From Streptomyces phaeoluteigriseus (GTDB taxonomy: Bacteria; Actinomycetota; Actinomycetes; Streptomycetales; Streptomycetaceae), in assembly GCF_001896135.2 (NCBI RefSeq), contig NZ_MPOH02000020.1:120820-184819 (forward strand): DNA of 64,000 nt. The letters are read 5' to 3'. The translations under genes and the position numbers were made by a program. Of the stretch, positions 60,243-64,000 are shown one piece after another. The notes under the pieces are model-generated. The model saw nothing but the letters and a program-made list of their open reading frames with translations. It ran no database searches and was not told where the DNA came from. Within the stretch, counting starts at the first letter, position 1, and every line of letters starts with the position of its first letter.

Positions 60243-61181
60243 CTATGCCAGCAGGCCGGAGGACTTCCACAGCCGCCGGCCCACCCCGCGCAGCACGCCG
60301 ATGTCGTCGAGGAAGTCCGTCAGGCGCTTCGAGCCGCTCTGCATGACCTCGCGGCGGTGGCCGCTGGCCTTGACCTGGGCGAGCGCCTCCCGCTTGTCCA
60401 GGCCGACGTTGGTGTAGACGTCCGGGTTCACGAAGGCGACCGAGAACACCCTGGCGAACTCGCCGGAGGTCACCCGCGTGAACTCCTGCGACCACTTCGG
60501 CGCGGTCACCATCTGCCGGCGCAGCTCCTCACGGGCGTACCGCACGTGCCGGGCCTCCTCCACCACGTGGATGCGGGTGACGCCCCGGATCAGGGTCTGG
60601 ACCCGCTCGTCGGGGAAGGTCAGCCGCTGCATCCAGTCGAGGACCTCCTCGCCGAGCAGCGTGGCGGTGAAGGAGCCGGGCGTGGTGGAGATCGTCTTGA
60701 ACAGACGGCCGAGGTGCTGGTGGGCGCGGCTCACCGGATACCAGGGGGTGCCGCCCTGCGCGATCAGCCGGGCGAACATCTTCGAGTGCCGGCACTCGTC
60801 CTCGATCTCGGTGAGCGCGTACCGCACGTGCGCGCTCGTCGCCGCCTTGTCGTAGATGTGCCGGCACAGCAGCTGCATCAGGATGATCTCGAACCAGATG
60901 CCGAGCGAGGCGAGCGCGGCGGCCTCGTGCTGGGACAGCAGGATCCGCTGTTCCTCGCCCATCTTCTTCCACAGCGGGGTGTCGTACAGCGACACCAGCT
61001 CCGGCGGCCAGAACCACTTGCCCTCCTCGAAGGGCGCGTCCCAGTCGAGTTCCTCGTCCGGGTCGAAGGAGTGCTTGGCGGAAGAGGCGAGCAGCCGCTC
61101 GGCCACCTGCTCCCGGTCCTTGAGCAGCCCGAGCGCGTCGCGCAGGCCGTCCAGCGCTTCGGCTTCCGTCAGGGTCGTCAT
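60243..61181 (-). CDS. AurF-like diiron oxygenase (DUF3066-type)
   Basis: A 312-residue helical protein of the AurF/p-aminobenzoate N-oxygenase-like family. The two ExxH-type iron motifs are IEDECRHSKMFARLIAQGG (near residue 126) and VVEEARHVRYAREELRR (near 206), with additional Glu ligands in QHEAAALASLGIWFE and LGEEVLDWMQ. Diiron enzymes of this group hydroxylate aromatic amines or fatty acyl chains with O2. There is no biosynthetic neighbourhood, so the role may be lipid or detoxification. ATG 61181 is used. A 12-bp tandem repeat starts 20 bp upstream. Confidence 0.83.
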   Translation of the reverse strand: MTTLTEAEALDGLRDALGLLKDREQVAERLLASSAKHSFDPDEELDWDAPFEEGKWFWPPELVSLYDTPLWKKMGEEQRILLSQHEAAALASLGIWFEIILMQLLCRHIYDKAATSAHVRYALTEIEDECRHSKMFARLIAQGGTPWYPVSRAHQHLGRLFKTISTTPGSFTATLLGEEVLDWMQRLTFPDERVQTLIRGVTRIHVVEEARHVRYAREELRRQMVTAPKWSQEFTRVTSGEFARVFSVAFVNPDVYTNVGLDKREALAQVKASGHRREVMQSGSKRLTDFLDDIGVLRGVGRRLWKSSGLLA

Positions 61182-61200
61182 GACTGATCCACCTCGTCGT

Positions 61201-61282
61201 ACGGGGGCTTGTACGGGGTCGTGTACGGGGGCTTGTACGGGGTCGTGTACGGGGTCGTGCAGGGTCGTGTACGGGGTCGTGC
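61201..61282. repeat. 12-bp tandem repeat upstream of the AurF-like gene
   Basis: Seven units of ACGGGGTCGTGT or ACGGGGGCTTGT, in partly alternating order with one 10-bp unit at 61261-61270. It spans 82 bp immediately upstream of the diiron oxygenase start, so it overlaps the probable promoter or leader. Confidence 0.85.
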
Positions 61283-61407
61283 GGGGGTTACCGGCGGTTC
61301 ACTCGTCCGGTGACTCTTATGAGACTGCTTGTCAGCAAGCTCGTCAATCCCTTTGCGCCAACGGTTTGTTCCGTGCTCACTCGATGGACCGTCGAGGACC
61401 GCTGTCG

Positions 61408-61560
61408 GCGTCGGCCCGGATGACCAGCCCACGACGTGGATCCGGCCCGAGGATCTCGTCCTCGCTGTGGAGGTCGTCTCTGCCGACTCCGTGGACCGCG
61501 ACCGCGAGGTGAAGCCCCGTCGCGATCACCGGAGGCGTCGTGGCCGCCCACACCGGCGTC
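61408..61560 (+). pseudogene. Uma2-like endonuclease-fold remnant
   Basis: The short conserved segment RPEDLVLAVEVVSADSVDRD resembles the core of Uma2-family (putative restriction endonuclease) proteins. Past REVKPRR the frame turns into arginine-rich nonsense, and the usual N-terminal half is missing. A broken, partial gene is the simplest reading. Confidence 0.5.
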
Positions 61561-61676
61561 GACGCCGTACCGGAGCGGCGGCTCCTGCGGCGGGAGGCGC
61601 CGCACGGGGGAGCGGGGGGCCGGTGACGGACGACGGGACACCGGTGCCGGTGCCGCGCGTGCACCACACCGGCGCC

Positions 61677-61860
61677 GAACCCTGGACCTGACCCTGGAGC
61701 CGTACGGCAGCGACCATTGGCTGCGCCCCGGCGGGACCCTCGTGATCCGGACGTTCGGCCGACCTGGCGAGCCCTTCCGGGTCGACCATGGTCCGGGCGC
61801 GATCACCGTGCAGGCGGCGAGTCTCCCGGCCTCCGTCGGGGATGCCGAGGGCAACGCAAC
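61677..61860 (+). pseudogene. Fragment resembling a small conserved streptomycete protein
   Basis: The segment LTLEPYGSDHWLRPGGTLVI then FRVDHGPGAITV resembles a class of about 80-residue proteins common in Streptomyces. It lacks its own start codon and ribosome-binding site and ends in out-of-family sequence. Best read as a truncated copy; the resemblance is from memory. Confidence 0.4.
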
Positions 61861-61924
61861 CGACCGAGGCCACCGACGCCCCACCCCGCCCGGGGGCCCG
61901 GACCGGCTGACACTGCCGTGGTGC

Positions 61925-62170
61925 TCCAGACCGAGCACCCCAGATCATCGGGCACCTCGAAGGCGACCGGCTCCGCGCTCTGCGCGGGGAAGGACGTGCG
62001 CAGGGTGAAGGCGTACGGCGTCGGGCCGTGCGCGCGCAGGTGCAGCAGCCGGGACTCGGCCTCCGCGACGGTCGGGCGGTGGCGGCCGGCACCCACCACA
62101 GGGCCGTCATCGCCTCCTGGACCCGGTCGAACCGCCCCCACTGCCTCAAGGGCGTGGGGGGACCCCCACC
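61925..62170 (-). pseudogene. DUF3291-like gene remnant
   Basis: In one frame RVQEAMTALWWVPA and in another GRHRPTVAEAESRLLHLRAHGPTPYAFTLR are consecutive parts of the DUF3291 family C-terminus. A frameshift at about 62090-62096 splits them, and the N-terminal half is absent. The remaining DNA up to 62307 shows no intact gene. Confidence 0.55.
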
Positions 62171-62307
62171 CGCCGACGGGCGAGCATCTCGCGGTGGTGG
62201 CTGGCGGGATTGACCTGGGCGGGGTGGTTCGAAGGCGGGCGATGCGGAGGCTGCGTCGGTCATGGGCGCACGTAGGACGCACCTGTCCGGTCCGGGAAGC
62301 CCCGGTC

Positions 62308-63765
62308 TCACGGGGTGAGCACCGCTTCCATCACCGACCGGGCGATCGGCGCAGCCAGCCCGCCCCCGGTGATGTCCCGACGCTTCGCCGCCGAGTCCTC
62401 CACCACCACCGCGACCGCCACCTTGGGCTCCATGTCCCGGGCACCCTGCGCCCACGAGACGAACCAGGCGTACGGCGTCCCGGCGTTGCCGATGCCGTGC
62501 TGGGCGGTGCCGGTCTTGCCGCCGACGGTCGCGCCCGGGATCGCGGCGTTCTTGCCGGTCCCCTCGCGCACCACGTCCGCCATCAGCTCCCGCAGCCGCC
62601 GCGCGGTCGACGACCGCACCACCTGCCGCACCGAACGCGAACCGGCCGAGGCGACGGTCACCCCGCCGCTCCGCGTCGTCCGCTCCACCAGGTACGGCGT
62701 GCGCAACTGCCCGCCGTTGGCGATGGCGGCCGAGACCATCGCCATCTGGAGCGGCGTGGCCCGCGTGTTGTACTGCCCGATCGAGGACAGGGCCAGCTGC
62801 GCCCGGTCCAGCGAGGTGTCGAAGGTGCTCTGCGCGACGGCGAACGGAATCCGTACGTCCGCCGCGTTGAACCCGAACGCCTCCGCCGTGCCCGCCATGT
62901 CGGTGAGCCCCACATCCACGCCGAGTTTCGCGAACACCGTGTTGCACGACCACATGAACGCCTCCCGCAGCGGAGCGTCCTCACAGCCCTCGCCCCCGTT
63001 CGTCAGGAGTGTCGTCGTGCCGGGCAGCCGGTACGGCGCGGGGGAGCCCGTCGGCGCGTCCAGATCTCTGATCACGCCCGCGTCCAGCGCCGCCGCCGCG
63101 GTGACCACCTTGAACGTCGACCCCGGCGGATAGGTCTGCCGCACCGCCCGGTTCAGCATCGGCCGGTCCGGATGGGAGTTCAGCCGCGCCCACTCCCGCT
63201 CGACGCCCGGCCCGTTCCCCGACAGCGCGGCCGGATCGTACGACGGTGCCGACACCAGCGCCAGGATCCGTCCCGTCGACGGCTCCACCGCCGCCACCGC
63301 GCCCTTGCGGCCGGCCAGCCCCTCGTACGCCGCACGCTGGGCCCGCGGGTTCAGGGTCGTCACCACGTGCCCGCCGGCCGGCCGGGACCGGGTGACGTCG
63401 TTCCACAGCGGCAGCGGCGACAGCCGGGGGTCCGTGCCGGAGAGAACACCGTCGTACGCGTGCTCCAGGAACGTCGTCCCGTACACCTGAGAGGCGAAGC
63501 CGGTCACCGGCGCGTACAACGGACCGTTGAGATAGGTCCGTTCGTAGCGCAGCTGCTCCCTGGTGTCCCGGGAGCCGGTGACCGGCACGTCCTCGACCAC
63601 GATGTCCCCGCGGGGCTGGCCGTAACGGGCGATGACGGCACGCCGGTTGGCCGGGTTGTCGTCGTAGGCCTCGGACCGGACGACCTGGACGCGGGTGGCG
63701 TTGACGAGCAGGGCCACCAGCAGCAGGGCGCAGAAGACGGCGGCTTGGCGGATGTGCCGGGTCAT
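62308..63765 (-). CDS. Class B penicillin-binding protein (PBP2-like transpeptidase)
   Basis: A 485-residue membrane-anchored transpeptidase that cross-links peptidoglycan. One N-terminal membrane helix (QAAVFCALLLVALLVNATRV, about 6-25) is followed by the PBP dimerisation domain and transpeptidase domain with SxxK Ser216 in PPGSTFKVV, SCN motif near 273 (FMWSCNTVFAKLG) and KTG in GGKTGTAQHG near 417. It corresponds to the PbpA-type enzyme that usually follows ftsW/rodA in actinobacteria, along with protein kinase pknA/B. ATG 63765 is chosen. Upstream sequence to 63905 is repetitive and non-coding. Confidence 0.93.
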   Translation of the reverse strand: MTRHIRQAAVFCALLLVALLVNATRVQVVRSEAYDDNPANRRAVIARYGQPRGDIVVEDVPVTGSRDTREQLRYERTYLNGPLYAPVTGFASQVYGTTFLEHAYDGVLSGTDPRLSPLPLWNDVTRSRPAGGHVVTTLNPRAQRAAYEGLAGRKGAVAAVEPSTGRILALVSAPSYDPAALSGNGPGVEREWARLNSHPDRPMLNRAVRQTYPPGSTFKVVTAAAALDAGVIRDLDAPTGSPAPYRLPGTTTLLTNGGEGCEDAPLREAFMWSCNTVFAKLGVDVGLTDMAGTAEAFGFNAADVRIPFAVAQSTFDTSLDRAQLALSSIGQYNTRATPLQMAMVSAAIANGGQLRTPYLVERTTRSGGVTVASAGSRSVRQVVRSSTARRLRELMADVVREGTGKNAAIPGATVGGKTGTAQHGIGNAGTPYAWFVSWAQGARDMEPKVAVAVVVEDSAAKRRDITGGGLAAPIARSVMEAVLTP

Positions 63766-63842
63766 CACGGGGTCGTCACCTCGGGTCGCGGGGGTCGGCC
63801 TGCTCGCGCGCCGGTGCCACCGGTGCGGGACACTCCGCCGAG

Positions 63843-63903
63843 CCGGGGCGTTCCGCCGAACCGGGGCGTTCCGCCGCGTCGGGGGTTCCGCCGCGTCGGG
63901 GCA
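63843..63903. repeat. 18-bp tandem repeat upstream of the penicillin-binding protein gene
   Basis: Three copies of a CCGGGGCGTTCCGCCGAA-like unit at 63843-63860, 63861-63878 and 63879-63895 (one base shorter), plus a partial fourth. It lies between the PBP start and the stop of the next gene on the minus strand. Confidence 0.75.
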
Positions 63904-63905
63904 GC

Positions 63906-64000
63906 TCACCGGACGGAGGCGTTCGGCTGGGTGGGGGCTTCGGGTGGTGTGAGGGCCCGGGTCGCCTCGCGCCGTGTCGGGGGCTGTTCGGTGGGCGGGG
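63906..64000 (-). CDS. Partial C-terminus of an upstream gene, probably FtsW/RodA
   Basis: An open frame of 31 codons on the minus strand runs off the window and stops at TGA 63906-63908. It encodes a Pro/Thr/Ala-rich tail ending TPPEAPTQPNASVR, a plausible cytoplasmic C-terminus of FtsW/RodA-type proteins. Position immediately upstream of a PBP2-type gene supports this, since ftsW/rodA-pbpA pairs are conserved in actinobacteria. No domain is inside the window, so the identity is inference. Confidence 0.45.
   Translation of the reverse strand, partial: PPTEQPPTRREATRALTPPEAPTQPNASVR

Noticed and set aside
55174..61181. A secondary-metabolite cluster around the StyA-like and AurF-like oxygenases
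   Set aside because: No carrier-protein, ketosynthase, peptide synthetase or terpene synthase gene lies nearby, and the two oxygenases are separated by cell-wall and regulatory genes.
61201..61282. Possible CRISPR array
   Set aside because: Units are 12 bp and contiguous without spacers, so it is a simple tandem repeat.

Overview
The window is chromosomal DNA of a Streptomyces species. It has very high GC with strong third-position bias, frequent GTG/TTG starts and GTGA/ATGA gene overlaps. It also carries genus hallmarks: a das operon with DasR boxes, a WhiB-like regulator, a SigB-type sigma factor, EshA, nickel superoxide dismutase and a conservon. From memory, gene content and order match the S. 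coelicolor stretch around SCO5229-SCO5302 (dasR/dasA near SCO5231/5232, eshA near SCO5249, sodN near SCO5254, sucA near SCO5281, lon near SCO5285). No tRNA, rRNA, CRISPR array, IS element or prophage was seen, so this is mostly conserved core-arm chromosome with small lineage-specific patches.

Layout. 0.2-9.1 kb: SSS transporter with its DUF3311 partner, then the aminosugar system (dasR, dasABC, dasD, nagB) under DasR boxes. 9.2-16.6 kb: divergent SDR/TetR pair, a PdtaS-type histidine kinase with its own DasR box, wblE, a diacylglycerol-kinase-like protein, and anti-sigma factor plus sigH. 16.8-22.7 kb: UBP zinc finger, Na+/H+ antiporter, a PLP enzyme divergent from eshA, then a polyprenyl diphosphate synthase. 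EshA is a cyclic-nucleotide-domain encapsulin shell protein, so eshA plus the prenyl synthase is a candidate isoprenoid nanocompartment and the most interesting locus here. 22.9-28.3 kb: small enzymes and regulators around sodN/sodX. 28.3-37.7 kb: amino-acid ABC transporter, malic enzyme, quinone oxidoreductase, HTH/Clp-N pair, PadR/DUF4097 pair. 37.8-48.9 kb: the fused 2-oxoglutarate dehydrogenase, a two-component system, and Lon with an HspR-type box. 49-58 kb: MarR, a PP2C-like protein, and a complete conservon (cvnABCD) followed by a StyA-like flavin monooxygenase and an unrecognised large protein. 58-64 kb: NlpC/P60 hydrolase, TetR plus AurF-like diiron oxygenase, an island of decayed gene fragments, and a class B penicillin-binding protein probably next to ftsW.

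Functional themes. Amino-sugar uptake and signalling (DasR boxes at 3.2-3.4, 9.1 and 10.8 kb), stress and development control (WblE, SigH, EshA, Lon, SodN, conservon) and central carbon metabolism (malic enzyme, 2-oxoglutarate dehydrogenase) lie side by side. The DasR box in front of the histidine kinase near 11 kb suggests a regulatory link between the first two.

Quality note. Seven otherwise intact conserved genes (dasB, the 11 kb kinase, sigH, the prenyl synthase, the Clp-N gene, the PP2C gene and cvnA) each carry a single -1 frameshift in GC-rich sequence. I read these as likely sequencing or assembly errors and give full gene spans. Start sites are chosen from ribosome-binding sites and family alignment by eye; nothing was searched against a database.
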